Positions 16,794-26,637 are shown, counted from the first letter of the stretch. The stretch: DNA of 64,000 nucleotides from DASPSM01 sp036008465 (GCA_036008465.1 DASYNP010000165.1:18794-82793); one strand, 5' to 3'. Numbers and translations: made by a program. Notes: generated from the letters alone by a model not told the origin.

Positions 16794-17439
16794 TAGAGCC
16801 AGGGAATCAGCCGCCAGGTCCGAGCGCGGTAGGCCTCGTACTCGGCTCCGAAGTGCGCGCCGAGCAATCGCTCCTCGGCGTGCATCCGCGCGACCAATGC
16901 GGGCAACATCGCCACCATGAGCAGGACACCGATGGCTGAGCGAAACGCCAGGGCCCAACCGACTGACGCGATGATGAGCCCCAAATAGCTCGGATTACGC
17001 ACGAGACGGTAAGGTCCTGTGGTGACCAGAGAGTGCTCGTGTTGAATGGCGACCAGGCCTTGCCAAGGACGAACACGGGCCAAATTCGCAGCAGCGTCCC
17101 GGCGCCAAAAAGGGCGACGCCGATCCAGCGCAGGGTGTCGCCATCGAGCGTCCAGAATTCCTCGCGATCGGTGTACGCCGGCAGATAGCCGAGCAACAGC
17201 CCGACCGCAAAAAATACGATGAGCACCCAACGGTTGGACCGATCCTCAGTCTCGCCACGGCTCAGATTCCCGCCGGCAAAGAAGGCGACGGTCGACACGG
17301 CGGCCAGCACAATCGCGAGCGCCACCAACGGCGCGTGCGAGAAGTACGCGTGGAACCCGCCCGACCCCGCGATTGCCAGTCCCAGGTACGCGAGCATGCT
17401 GACGAGAACAGACAATGCTCTGGCCAGCCTCTCCCACAT
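16790..17439 (-). pseudogene. isoprenylcysteine carboxyl methyltransferase-like membrane protein, frameshifted
   Basis: Two reading frames together make one ICMT/phospholipid-methyltransferase-like membrane protein of about 215 residues. The N-terminal part starts at ATG 17439 (MWERLARALSVLVSMLAYLG) with several membrane segments and runs to VFVLGKAW near 17050. The conserved C-terminal part continues in the next frame from VAIQHEHSLVTTGPYRLVRN to RTWRLIPWLY and stops at 16790. Adding one base near 17045-17052 would restore a single frame. Intact members transfer a methyl group from SAM or belong to the NnrU/ICMT fold. Whether this is a real mutation or an assembly error cannot be decided here. 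Confidence 0.75.
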
Positions 17440-17577
17440 GGTGCCGCTCCTTCTCCCGGGCTTGTCGTCTCCGCGCGTCGAGTCAGTGGCGTCGTCGCCG
17501 TCAAATCGTGAAGATGACGTCCAGGATAGGGCATAAGACCCTGAGCGACGAGAATTCAGCTGCCGAAGCGGAGAGAA

Positions 17578-18492
17578 ATGATGCGAGCGTGCGTTTCCCT
17601 GATCGTCCTCTTCACGTTGGCTCTCGCGAGCCGGCACGTGATGGCCGCCGATCCAAAACCGTTGCCACCAACCTACGCGAACGTTTCCTACGGTCCGCAC
17701 GAGCGCAACGTCCTCGATTTCTGGAAGGCGGACGGCGCCGCTCCGCGGCCCCTCTTGATCGCGATTCACGGCGGTGGCTGGGTCGGCGGCGACAAGAAGC
17801 AAAGTCCCAACGCCGTTCGGCCCTGGCTCGCCAAAGGCATCTCGTACGCCGCGATCAACTACCGGCTGACGGGCACCGACCCGCTGCCGGCACCAGTGCA
17901 CGATGCGGCACGCGCGGTGCAGTTTCTCCGTACGAAAGCCGCCGACTGGAACATCAATCCCGACCGCATCGCGCTCACGGGCGGGAGCGCCGGCGCGTGC
18001 ACGTCGATGTGGCTCTTGTTCCACGACGACCTGGCCGACCCGAAGTCGAGCGATCCCGTCTTGAGGCAGTCGACTCGCGTTTGCGCAGCGGCCGTGAGTG
18101 CCGGCCAGACGTCCATCGACCCGAAGGTGATCGTCGACTGGGTCGGCCCCAATGTGCTCAAGCACGGGATGATTTGGATGGCCGTCGGCGAGAAATCGAT
18201 GGCCGACGCGCTCAAAAACTACGAGCAGCACAAGGCCACCTACGCCGAGTTCTCACTGTATAACCACGTCGATGCCCACGACCCGCCCCTCTTCATGACC
18301 TACGGCGACGACATGACGCTCCCTTCCAAGAACGCCGGCCACGGCATCCACCACCCGATGTTCGGAGTGAAGCTCAAGGAAAAGTCGGACCGCGTGGGAC
18401 ACGAATGCTACCTGCTGATTCCCGGCGTACAGAAGCCCGAGAAGTACGCCAACGCGAACGCATTCCTGACGGCCAAGCTCCTGGCTCCTTGA
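17578..18492 (+). CDS. secreted alpha/beta-hydrolase (carboxylesterase/lipase-like)
   Basis: A 304-residue esterase-fold enzyme exported by a signal peptide (residues 1-23, ending VMAAD). The oxyanion-hole motif HGGGW lies near residue 62. The nucleophile elbow is GGSAGACTS around residue 139, and the late GHECYLLIPG supplies a candidate His. These match the BD-FAE/hormone-sensitive-lipase-like esterases common in planctomycetes, which cleave ester bonds such as acetyl groups on polysaccharides; the actual substrate is unknown. The start is ATG 17578 after GGAGAGAA. It is divergent from the frameshifted methyltransferase gene. Confidence 0.9.
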   Translation: MMRACVSLIVLFTLALASRHVMAADPKPLPPTYANVSYGPHERNVLDFWKADGAAPRPLLIAIHGGGWVGGDKKQSPNAVRPWLAKGISYAAINYRLTGTDPLPAPVHDAARAVQFLRTKAADWNINPDRIALTGGSAGACTSMWLLFHDDLADPKSSDPVLRQSTRVCAAAVSAGQTSIDPKVIVDWVGPNVLKHGMIWMAVGEKSMADALKNYEQHKATYAEFSLYNHVDAHDPPLFMTYGDDMTLPSKNAGHGIHHPMFGVKLKEKSDRVGHECYLLIPGVQKPEKYANANAFLTAKLLAP

Positions 18493-18500
18493 GCGGAGCG

Positions 18501-19886
18501 TTAAACGCTCGCGCCCGCCAGGCTGTCCTGACTCTGCCGTTCGACCCGCAACGTCAAACCGTCCCGCGGGCGGATGGCAATCAGCGCGTCGGGCACGACG
18601 GGCGGGTGGTCGACGGAGAGCGTGAAGCGGCAACGGGGCACGATCGTTGCCAGGGCGAGCACCATTTCCATCGTCGCGAACGTATTACCGATGCAGACGT
18701 GCGGGCCCGCTCCAAACGGGATGTAGGCGTGCTGCGGAATCGAATCGACGCGGTCGGGTGCGAAGCGGTCGGGGTCGAAGCGTTCCGGATCGGGGAAGAA
18801 CCGAGGATCGCGGTGCAGTACCCACGGATAAATGTAGACCCACGCGCCTTTCGGCACGTCGTAGCCACCGATCGTCACCTTCTGCGTGGCGACACGCGGG
18901 ATCAGCGCCCAGGTCGGCGGATAAAGTCGTAGCGACTCCTTGATGACGCGGGCCGTGTACCCAAGCCGGGGCAGATCGGCATAGGTGGCTGAGCGGCCCC
19001 GCAGTACGCCTTGGGCCTCTTCGCGGACCTGTGACACGACCTCGGGGTGAGTTGCCAAAAGGTACCAGGTCCAGGTCAGCCCTGCCGCGGTTGTGTCGTG
19101 GCCGGCGTTAAAGAGAGTGATCGCCTCGTCGCGGGCCTGTTCGTCGGTCATGCCTGTGCCGTCGCCCTCTTCGTCGACGGCTGCCAGCAGCATCGACAAG
19201 AGGTCACCCCGATCTTCGCCGCTGGACCGCCGCTCGCGAATGATGCGACGAATTACGCGATCGACGATACCGATCGCTTCGCGCTTGCGGCGGTTCTCGG
19301 CGGTGGGGAGCCAGAGAGGCCATTGAATCATGCGTCCCGTTTGGACGGTGACGATCTCCGAGATTGTCTCGGTCGCCGCGCCCAGCGCTTCTTCCGAGCC
19401 GGAAATGTCGGCCCCGAACAGCGTCCGAGCAACGATGGCCAATGTCAGGCGCCGCATCTCGAGCGGGACGTTGATTTCCGAACCGGGCGACCAGGACTCG
19501 ACCGCCCGTTGGGAGCAGTCGACGATCGTCTTGGCATAACCCTCGAAACGCTTGGGGCTGAAGGCGGGCTGCACGAGGCGCCGCTGGCGGAGCCAAAAAT
19601 CTCCCTCGCTCAGCACGAGCCCATTGCCATCAACGTCGCGCAAGGCTCGAATGAGCCGCGGCAGCTTTCGAAAACTCTTGCCGCGCGTGATGAGGACCTC
19701 TTTGACCAGGTCCGGGTGGTTGGCGAAATAGAGATGCACCGGGCCGAGGTGGAAGTAGGCAAGATCGCCATACGTGCGAGCCAGCTCGAGCGGGTAATCG
19801 AGCCGCTCGGTTTGCAGCCGCCGTACGAGCGACCAGTCGAAGTAGCCGGTTCTCGGCCCAGGGGGCAGTCGCTTCGCGCTCGTCAT
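18501..19886 (-). CDS. cytochrome P450 monooxygenase
   Basis: A 461-residue soluble heme enzyme. It begins at ATG 19886 with the proline-rich LPPGPRTG hinge, without a membrane anchor; the upstream open frame to 20060 has no family similarity. The I-helix oxygen-activation motif is FNAGHDTTAAG, the K-helix ExxR is ESLRLYPP, the PERF-like segment is DPERFDPDRF, and the heme-ligand loop is PFGAGPHVCIGNTFA, where the Cys binds iron. Everything needed for catalysis is present. The substrate is unknown, and no dedicated ferredoxin or reductase gene is adjacent. Its stop lies 8 bp from the stop of the esterase gene, so the two converge. Confidence 0.95.
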   Translation of the reverse strand: MTSAKRLPPGPRTGYFDWSLVRRLQTERLDYPLELARTYGDLAYFHLGPVHLYFANHPDLVKEVLITRGKSFRKLPRLIRALRDVDGNGLVLSEGDFWLRQRRLVQPAFSPKRFEGYAKTIVDCSQRAVESWSPGSEINVPLEMRRLTLAIVARTLFGADISGSEEALGAATETISEIVTVQTGRMIQWPLWLPTAENRRKREAIGIVDRVIRRIIRERRSSGEDRGDLLSMLLAAVDEEGDGTGMTDEQARDEAITLFNAGHDTTAAGLTWTWYLLATHPEVVSQVREEAQGVLRGRSATYADLPRLGYTARVIKESLRLYPPTWALIPRVATQKVTIGGYDVPKGAWVYIYPWVLHRDPRFFPDPERFDPDRFAPDRVDSIPQHAYIPFGAGPHVCIGNTFATMEMVLALATIVPRCRFTLSVDHPPVVPDALIAIRPRDGLTLRVERQSQDSLAGASV

Positions 19887-20053
19887 TGTCTCACTCGTCG
19901 TCGAGGGCGATTGTCGCAAACTGTCGTTCGTGATTTGACGCCAGGTGGCACTGGTCTCGGCGGCTATTAAACTCAAGAGTGAACTGAAAGTCGTTCGGGC
20001 TCCGCCGCGCGAAAAGAGCCGGGTTGTGCGCCCAGCAACAGCGATCGGGCTAC

Positions 20054-20917
20054 ATGGCAATTCCTGCTGTTCTCAAAAGGCTCTCCTCCGCTGCGAGTCT
20101 CGTTCGTTTGATCCTGACGCAACCGCGGCAATTTGTTGAGAGCCCAGAGGGGTTCACGAGCAGCAATGTGTCCGCGACTGAACTTTTCGGTTGGATGATC
20201 GGCTTTGGATCGGTGTTGCTGGGCTTGTACTCATTCGCGCTCGGCTCACCAATGGAGAAAGTTCTAGAGGCCTCGCATCTGCTCGCCGCCCCCAAAATCG
20301 GCGCCTCGGCTAGCCATCGGGATGAACGCGTGACCTTGGCCGGATTTCGCTGGGTGGCGGGTCTAGGTTTCGGAATCGATTTCCCCGAGCGCCGGCCGTT
20401 CACCGAGCCGCAGAGAGCCAACTTTCAATGCGGAGCCCTCCTGGTCCGTCTGAATCACGTGATTCCTCAGAACGTGATGGAAAAGAACACGGCAAAATTC
20501 CTGCTCGCCTTGTACGCTGCGGTTTTTGTGCTCTGCATTCATCCCGTGGCTCGGCTGTTTGGCGGCAAAGGCAATCTCCGAGATGGTTTTCGGCTCGGGT
20601 TCATCCTTTGTGCCTTCTTGTACCTCGTGATGATTGCCTTCCTGGTGATCGCGACGCTGCTGCTCGTCGACCTCCTTCGGCTAAGAGGTTGGCCGTTGTT
20701 GATCGCCTGGGCGCTGATTGCCGGGCTCCCGGGATGCTTTATTACTCTTCGCTGCTTTTTCCTCAGCTTCTCGGCCTTTTACCAAATCACGAAAACGCGT
20801 TTGTTCCTTGTGTGCCTTGGAACATGGATTTCCTCTAGTGCAATCTCGCCGGTGGTGTTTGTTCCCTTGATCTTCGTGATTCTGCGTTTGGAGCCGCTCT
20901 GGAAGGCGATTCTGTAG
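20054..20917 (+). CDS. multi-pass membrane protein of unknown function
   Basis: A 287-residue membrane protein starting at MAIPAVLKRL. The first half has one hydrophobic segment (ELFGWMIGFGSVLLGLYSFALG) and a hydrophilic stretch. The second half has four or five close-packed segments (TAKFLLALYAAVFVLCIHPV, GFILCAFLYLVMIAFLVIAT and others). I do not recognise the family; a loose resemblance to Yip1-type membrane proteins is not enough to name it. The ribosome site is weak. It lies between the divergent P450 gene and the convergent thrS gene. Confidence 0.65.
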   Translation: MAIPAVLKRLSSAASLVRLILTQPRQFVESPEGFTSSNVSATELFGWMIGFGSVLLGLYSFALGSPMEKVLEASHLLAAPKIGASASHRDERVTLAGFRWVAGLGFGIDFPERRPFTEPQRANFQCGALLVRLNHVIPQNVMEKNTAKFLLALYAAVFVLCIHPVARLFGGKGNLRDGFRLGFILCAFLYLVMIAFLVIATLLLVDLLRLRGWPLLIAWALIAGLPGCFITLRCFFLSFSAFYQITKTRLFLVCLGTWISSSAISPVVFVPLIFVILRLEPLWKAIL

Positions 20918-20988
20918 TCCCAGCGGCTGACCGTCAGAACTGGATAGGGGCAGTCCATAAAATTCGCTGGTCTTGCGGCCGACCGGCA

Positions 20989-23175
20989 TCAATACTCGAA
21001 CTGCTCGCCTTGGTCCTGTTCGACGCCAGCGAACGATGATTTCGCCACTTGCCGTATTTTGCGCGAAAGGACTTCTTCACCGAGCCGCTCGAGGGCGGCG
21101 GCAATCGGCATCGTTCCCAAGTCCCCGTCGATGCGATCTCGGAGGGCCACCGCTTCTTGCTCGGCCTCCTTCGGCCCGACGACGAGCATGTAAGGAATCA
21201 GATCGAGCTGCGCGTCGCGAATCTTCGCTTGGACCTTTGCATTGCGCGTGTCGATCGACACGCGGAAGCCGGCCTCACGGAACCGCTGCTCGACTTGTCG
21301 CGCATAGTCGAGCGATTTGTCGGACAAGGGCAGCACTCGAACTTGCTCAGGCGCGAGCCAGAGCGGAAAAGCACCTGCAAAGTGCTCAATCAGCACGCCG
21401 ACAAACCGCTCCATCGAACCGAAGGGAGCGCGATGGATCATCACGGGACGATGCGCGTGGTTGTCGGCGCCGATGTATTCGAGCTGGAATCGCTCGGGCA
21501 GGTTGTAATCGAGTTGCACCGTGCCGAGCTGCCATTCGCGGCCCAGGCAATCGCGGACCATGAAATCGGCCTTCGGTCCGTAAAACGCGGCCTCGCCCAG
21601 CGCGGCAACGAACTTCAGACCGGAACGTTCCAGCACGTTCCGTAGGGCCGACTCTGCTTTCTGCCAGTTCTCGTCGCTGCCGACGTACTTGTCGCTCTTG
21701 GGATCACGCAGTGAGAGCTGCACGCGGTAATCCTCGAGTCCGACCGCCTCGAGGACGAACTTCACCAGGTCGAGGGTGACGCGGAACTCGTCCTCGACCT
21801 GCTCGGGAGTGCAGAAGAGGTGGGCATCGTCCTGGGTCAGGCCGCGCACGCGCAGTAGGCCGTTCAGCTCGCCCGACTGTTCGTGGCGATAGACCGTGCC
21901 AAACTCGGCCAGACGAACAGGAAGGTCGCGGTAGCTCCGCGGCTCGGCTTTGTAAATCTGGATGTGGTGCGGGCAGTTCATTGGCTTGAGCAGATAGCGC
22001 TCTTGCCCATGCTCCCAGCGGCGGAGCGATTGGATCTTCTCGTCGGTGGAAGCGGCCGCGTGATAGCCGTCGAGCTTCGCACCCATCACCTCTCCCGCCG
22101 CGATCAGTTTTTTCTCGTGCTCGGCGGAGAGCGTGCCCGCGGTCAGCTGGCGGATCCAGAAATCGATCAACTGCCCCGCGTCGTGGCCGAACAGCGGCGT
22201 GAACTGCGCGTCGCGATAATAAGGAAAGTGGCCGCTGGTCTCGTACATCTCCACGCGGCCGATGTGGGGCGAATAGACCGGTTGATAGCCGCGGGCCAAC
22301 AGCTCTTTCTTGATGAATTCTTCCAACAGGGCCCGGACAGTCGCGCCCTTGGGCATCCAGAGGACAAGGCCCTGTCCCACGTCGTTGCTGATGGCGAACA
22401 GCCCGAGCTTTTTGCCCAGCACCCGGTGGTCGCGTCGCTTTGCCTCTTCGACCTGGGTGAGATACGCGTCAAGCTCGTCCTTCTTGAAGAAGGCCGTGCC
22501 GTACAGGCGCTGGAGCTGGCGGTTGGCTGCGTCCCCTTTCCAATACGAGCCGGCCACGGTCAGCAGCTTGAACGCCTTGATCCGGCCCGCGTCGGGGATG
22601 TGCGGACCGCGGCACAGGTCGACGAATTCGCCCTGCCGGTAGAAGCTGACGGTTGGGTGCTGCGCCAGGCCCGTGTCGATGTGCTCGACCTTCAACTCCT
22701 GGTGAAGTCCGTCGCAGAAATCGCGGGCCTCTTTGCGTTCGAGAATGAATCGCTCGAACGGCTCGGCGTCCTTGACGATTTTCCGCATCTCTTCTTCGAT
22801 CCGCGGAAAATCTTCCTCGCTGATTTTGTGCGGGCAATCGATGTCGTAATAGAAGCCGTTGGCCAGTGTCGGCCCAAACGCCAGGTTGACGTTCGGAAAC
22901 AACCGCATCACTGCGCGGGCCATCACGTGAGCACACGAGTGGCGCAGCACGCCCAGCGCTTCAGCATCGCGATCGGTGAGCAGCCTCAGATCGACCGGCT
23001 TGGTGACGTCGGCAACGTCCTTGAGCGGCCGCGCGCTATCGACGACAGAGCCATTTGTCTTCGCCGCCAGCACGGCTTGAGCGAGCCGCGGACTGATGCT
23101 CTTCGCCACGTCGAGACTGGTGCTGTCGTCCTCGTATTCCTTGACCGAGCCATCCGGCAGGCGAACCGAGATCAT
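20989..23175 (-). CDS. thrS: threonyl-tRNA synthetase
   Basis: A 728-residue class II aminoacyl-tRNA synthetase that charges tRNA-Thr. In order: an N-terminal TGS domain (MISVRLPDGSVKEYED), an editing domain with HSCAHVMARAVM and the distant Cys/His elements, the catalytic core and a C-terminal anticodon-binding domain (VRVLPLSDKSLDYARQVEQR). The zinc ligand Cys sits in LLKPMNCPHHIQIYK, and motif 2 is in FGTVYRHEQSGELNGLLRVR. It is slightly longer than usual because of an insertion after RQLTAGTLSAEHEKKLIAAG in the catalytic region. The start is ATG 23175. It is downstream of the Fpg/Nei gene on the same strand, 153 bp away. Confidence 0.97.
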   Translation of the reverse strand: MISVRLPDGSVKEYEDDSTSLDVAKSISPRLAQAVLAAKTNGSVVDSARPLKDVADVTKPVDLRLLTDRDAEALGVLRHSCAHVMARAVMRLFPNVNLAFGPTLANGFYYDIDCPHKISEEDFPRIEEEMRKIVKDAEPFERFILERKEARDFCDGLHQELKVEHIDTGLAQHPTVSFYRQGEFVDLCRGPHIPDAGRIKAFKLLTVAGSYWKGDAANRQLQRLYGTAFFKKDELDAYLTQVEEAKRRDHRVLGKKLGLFAISNDVGQGLVLWMPKGATVRALLEEFIKKELLARGYQPVYSPHIGRVEMYETSGHFPYYRDAQFTPLFGHDAGQLIDFWIRQLTAGTLSAEHEKKLIAAGEVMGAKLDGYHAAASTDEKIQSLRRWEHGQERYLLKPMNCPHHIQIYKAEPRSYRDLPVRLAEFGTVYRHEQSGELNGLLRVRGLTQDDAHLFCTPEQVEDEFRVTLDLVKFVLEAVGLEDYRVQLSLRDPKSDKYVGSDENWQKAESALRNVLERSGLKFVAALGEAAFYGPKADFMVRDCLGREWQLGTVQLDYNLPERFQLEYIGADNHAHRPVMIHRAPFGSMERFVGVLIEHFAGAFPLWLAPEQVRVLPLSDKSLDYARQVEQRFREAGFRVSIDTRNAKVQAKIRDAQLDLIPYMLVVGPKEAEQEAVALRDRIDGDLGTMPIAAALERLGEEVLSRKIRQVAKSSFAGVEQDQGEQFEY

Positions 23176-23328
23176 GAGAATTCATCCCTTCAGGCCGACG
23201 ATCGATTCGCCTCGACGAATGGCGGATCGCAGCGCCGGTCAGGTCAGGTGGTATATAGTCCAGCGGCGCAGGAAGCGTCAAGAAGGCTGAAAGACGTGGC
23301 CCAAAAGAACAAGGACACCGCCAGCCCC

Positions 23329-24210
23329 CTAAAGTTCGTCCAAGCTTCGCGGCCAGTCGTTCTTTAAGAGTCGCGAGAGCGAACGGTCGGCGAGGATACG
23401 GCCGCCGGTCTGGCAGCGCGGGCAGTAATTCGTTTCGTTGTCGGCGTAGCGGATTCGCTGCACCGGCGCTCCGCACACCGGGCACGGTTTGCCGAACCGG
23501 CCGTGGACGGCCATCTCCGGACGGAAGGCCGTGACTTTTTCCGGGAAGTTGTCGCCGGCCTGCTCGCGCAAGCGGTCAGTCCATTCCGCGAGCACATCCC
23601 GGACCGCGTCGAACAATCGTCGTGTCTCCTTGGGAGTGAGCTTTTGCGTTTGGGCCAAGGGCGAGAGCTGTGCGCCGTGCAAGATTTCATCCGAATAGGC
23701 GTTGCCGATGCCGCTGAACGATCGCGGGTCGCTGAGCGCCCGCTTCAGAGTGTGGTTTTCGCGTTTGAGTTCCATCTCGAATTGCTCAAACGATGCCGAC
23801 AGGACTTCCAGTCCACCTGGGTTCAATTCGGCCAGTGCGGCGGCGCCTTGCAGGAGCCAGAGCCCGGCCCGCCGCTTACTGCCAGCTTCGGTGAGCGTGA
23901 GTGTGCCCGTCTCAAAATCAAAGGCCGCGAGATTTTGCTTGCCGACGAGCTTTGAGCCTGCAGGCTTCCAGTGCAAGCGGCCGGCGATCATCAGATGCAG
24001 CACCAGCCACAGGTCTCCCTCGAGGCCGATGGCGATCCGCTTGCCGATCCGTCTCAGCTCACTGACTCGCTTCCCCTCGGCCACACTCAACGGCGGCTCG
24101 AACGTGCGCACCAGAAATGGACTATTGACGCGAACGTTGAGCAGCAACTGCCCGACGATTCGGCGCTCGAGTGCCTCGAGGTAAACAACAATGTCGGGCA
24201 ATTCTGGCAT
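23329..24210 (-). CDS. formamidopyrimidine-DNA glycosylase/endonuclease VIII family protein
   Basis: A 293-residue base-excision repair enzyme of the Fpg/Nei family, which removes oxidised bases and nicks the abasic site. The functional N-terminus is MPELPDIVVY, giving catalytic Pro2 and Glu3 after Met removal, so the ATG at 24210 is chosen over the one four codons upstream. The helix-two-turn-helix region is SGIGNAYSDEILHGA. The C-terminal zinc finger is CPVCGAPVQRIRY...YCPRCQTGGR. The pair of Cys-x2-Cys motifs and the terminal Gln-Thr-Gly-Gly-Arg fit DNA-binding members. Which lesion it prefers cannot be read from sequence. Confidence 0.9.
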   Translation of the reverse strand: MPELPDIVVYLEALERRIVGQLLLNVRVNSPFLVRTFEPPLSVAEGKRVSELRRIGKRIAIGLEGDLWLVLHLMIAGRLHWKPAGSKLVGKQNLAAFDFETGTLTLTEAGSKRRAGLWLLQGAAALAELNPGGLEVLSASFEQFEMELKRENHTLKRALSDPRSFSGIGNAYSDEILHGAQLSPLAQTQKLTPKETRRLFDAVRDVLAEWTDRLREQAGDNFPEKVTAFRPEMAVHGRFGKPCPVCGAPVQRIRYADNETNYCPRCQTGGRILADRSLSRLLKNDWPRSLDEL

Positions 24211-24303
24211 CGGAGGGCTCAATCGGCCGAACGGCGGGCCTGGGGCCGAAACGGCCCTGACTCACCGTACCGATCTCCGCCAGCCCCTCGCAATCGCGTT
24301 CCA

Positions 24304-26160
24304 TCAGTTCGTTTGGGGCCCACCCGCATTGTACGGCCCTGCATGGAACATCTCTTCGAGGTCCGCCAGTTCGACCGGCTTGATCGCGTAGCGATGAAAG
24401 CCCGCCTCACGAGCCTTTTTCCGGTCCTCTTCCTCGCCGCGTCCCGAAAGGGCGATGAAGAGCGAATGATCGCCACCCGGCTTGCCGCGGAGTTGGCGCA
24501 CGACGTCAAAACCCGACATCTCAGGCATGCCCAGGTCCAGCAAAACAATGTCGGGCTTGAAGCAATCATAAACGGCCACGGCGTCACGGCCAGAAGTGGC
24601 CGTCTGCACCTCGTAGCCCCGCATTTTCAGCAGCATGCTTTGGGCGAGGCAGGCGTCGGTGCTGTCGTCGACCAGGAGTACGCGGCGAGCGGTCGCCTTG
24701 GCACCAGGGGATTTGTCGTTCGTTTGACTGCCGGCGCCGTCCTTCGGGCGCAGGTCGAAGGTTGTCTGAGACATGAAATGCTCCGTAGGGCTCGCAGGAC
24801 CACGCCTGGCGGGCTTGCGACCATAGAGAGAGATGAGTTCCAAAAGCCGCCTCGGCTCGAGCGGCTTGGGTGTGTAATCGTCGCAACCGACTTCGAGGCA
24901 GCGCTGCCGGTCTCCCTGCATGGCATGGGCCGTCACGGCGATGATCGGCTGTTTGAAGCCCCGGGCGCGCAGCTCGCGGGCCGTCGTGTAGCCGTCCTTC
25001 ACGGGCATCTGCATATCGAGCAGCACGACGTCGAACGGTTCGCCGCGGGCCTCGGAGCGCTCGATGGCGCGAAGCGCGTCATCTCCGTCGACGGCCACCT
25101 CGACAGTCGCCCCGCTTTTCTCGATAAATTGCTTGGCCAGAAAGCGAATCTCGCTACGGTCGTCGACGACGAGCACGCGGCACCCGGTGAGCTTGGGCAC
25201 TCCCGGTGCGACGGTCGACGCTTCCTCGACTAAACGCGCTTCGACCAGACGCACCCCCTCGAGCGACCCGGTGCTGAGTGTGACGTGGAAGGTGCTCCCC
25301 TGTTGGAGCCGACTTTCAACGGAGACTTGTCCGCCCAGCATTTCCGCGAGGCGACGTGTAATCGCCAGTCCCAGCCCTGTCCCTTCATAGTGACGCGTGA
25401 CAGAGGCGTCGGCCTGCGTGAACGGCCGGAAGAGCCGGGCCTGCAGCTCTTCGCTGATGCCGATGCCCGTGTCGGTGACCTTAAAGACAATTTGCGATCG
25501 GCTCTCGTCGAAGGTAATCCGCAGCCGCACCGTTCCGCGATCGGTGAATTTAATCGCGTTGCCAATCAAGTTGATGAGGATTTGCCGCACTCGGCGAGGA
25601 TCGGTCTCGATCGTTTCGGGAATGCGGCCAGCAAACTCGGCCTCGAGCTTCAATCCTTTTTCGACCGCGCGCAGGCGCATCATCGCGAGGATATCGTTGA
25701 CGAGCGAATCGATCCGAATCCGCTCGAAGTTCATGTCGAGACGGCCGGCCTCGATCTTCGATAGATCCAAAATGTCGTTGATGATCTCGAGCAGGAAACG
25801 GCCGTTGCGTCGGATCGTCTCCACGCAGTGCAGGTCGTCCTCATCGAGCAGGTGTGCGGCCAGCACGTCGGCATAGCCCAGGATGGCGGTCATCGGCGTA
25901 CGGATCTCGTGGCTCATGTTGGCCACGAACTCGCTCTTGGAGCGGTTGGCCGAGTCGGCTTCGCGGCGGGCCTTGTCGAGCTCGTGTTCGAACTGCGTCC
26001 GCTCGGTGATGGCTGCCTCGAGCTCGCGGATCTTGTCTTTCAGTCGTTGATTGACAACGGTCAACTCCTCGTTGAGCGATTGCAGCTCCCTTCGAGAGGC
26101 TTCCAGTTCCTCATTCCCGTGGTCCGGCTCTACGCCGAGGGGCAAAGGGTCGTTCGTCAC
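24304..26160 (-). CDS. cytosolic hybrid histidine kinase with two receiver domains
   Basis: About 618 residues. An N-terminal coiled coil (NEELEASRRELQSLNEELTV onward) leads into HisKA with phospho-His in FVANMSHEIRTPMTAILGYA. The HATPase domain follows, with N-box NLIGNAIKFTDRG, G1 VTDTGIGI and G2 GTGLGLAI. Then come two receivers: RVLVVDDRSE...VVLLDMQMP and RVLLVDDSTD...IVLLDLGMP, each with an intact phospho-Asp and Lys. No membrane or sensor domain is seen, so the coiled coil or a partner must receive the signal. The start is uncertain: the frame is open to 26544; GTG 26160 places the start just before the coiled coil, ATG 26277 is an alternative. No output domain. Confidence 0.88.
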   Translation of the reverse strand: MTNDPLPLGVEPDHGNEELEASRRELQSLNEELTVVNQRLKDKIRELEAAITERTQFEHELDKARREADSANRSKSEFVANMSHEIRTPMTAILGYADVLAAHLLDEDDLHCVETIRRNGRFLLEIINDILDLSKIEAGRLDMNFERIRIDSLVNDILAMMRLRAVEKGLKLEAEFAGRIPETIETDPRRVRQILINLIGNAIKFTDRGTVRLRITFDESRSQIVFKVTDTGIGISEELQARLFRPFTQADASVTRHYEGTGLGLAITRRLAEMLGGQVSVESRLQQGSTFHVTLSTGSLEGVRLVEARLVEEASTVAPGVPKLTGCRVLVVDDRSEIRFLAKQFIEKSGATVEVAVDGDDALRAIERSEARGEPFDVVLLDMQMPVKDGYTTARELRARGFKQPIIAVTAHAMQGDRQRCLEVGCDDYTPKPLEPRRLLELISLYGRKPARRGPASPTEHFMSQTTFDLRPKDGAGSQTNDKSPGAKATARRVLLVDDSTDACLAQSMLLKMRGYEVQTATSGRDAVAVYDCFKPDIVLLDLGMPEMSGFDVVRQLRGKPGGDHSLFIALSGRGEEEDRKKAREAGFHRYAIKPVELADLEEMFHAGPYNAGGPQTN

Positions 26161-26637
26161 GACTGTTCTTTTCGCCTTTTTTTCGTAAATGACAAATCGC
26201 CCAATTGACGAGGTGCGAGTGTCGAATCGACCACGAGGGGAGGAGGTGAGGGACCTATACAACGGCGCGGTTCGCATCGCGCGGCAACGCCTGGCCGCGC
26301 GCAATCCACCATCCGTATGGGAGCCGCACTTCCTGTGCCGTATCGGCCCCCGCGTAACCGGAAGCGCCGGTGAACTGGAAAAGGCGAGCCGGCGCAGTTT
26401 GCACACGTCGGAGACTGGTTTGCACCAAACCAAACTGTTCGCCCTCTGCCCAGGAACGGACAGCCCAAGCGAGCTGGCGGCTTGGACTTTATTCGTCCGG
26501 CGCACCACAATGGGAGCCAGAGTCGTTCGCGGATTTTTGCACATCCGGTGGCAATCCAGCGTCCAGGGTCTCCATTAACGCGAACGACTTGTCCGTCCCG
26601 CATTTGCCCGTCCCTCCCTCGTCGAAGAGAGAAGAAA
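26161..26637. other. divergent intergenic region
   Basis: This region separates the hybrid kinase gene (leftward) from the DUF1080-ThuA gene (rightward). The open frame of the kinase continues through it, but its translation is Arg/Ser-rich and matches no domain, so it is treated as non-coding. An AGAAGAGAGAAG ribosome site for the rightward gene ends it. No clear promoter or hairpin was identified. Confidence 0.45.

Noticed and set aside
17440..18231. Leftward frame extending the methyltransferase-like protein upstream by about 260 residues
   Set aside because: It runs antisense through the esterase gene, and the conserved membrane protein begins at 17439.
21883..23367. 494-residue rightward frame antisense to thrS
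   Set aside because: thrS has full family motifs on the other strand; this frame has no recognisable domain.
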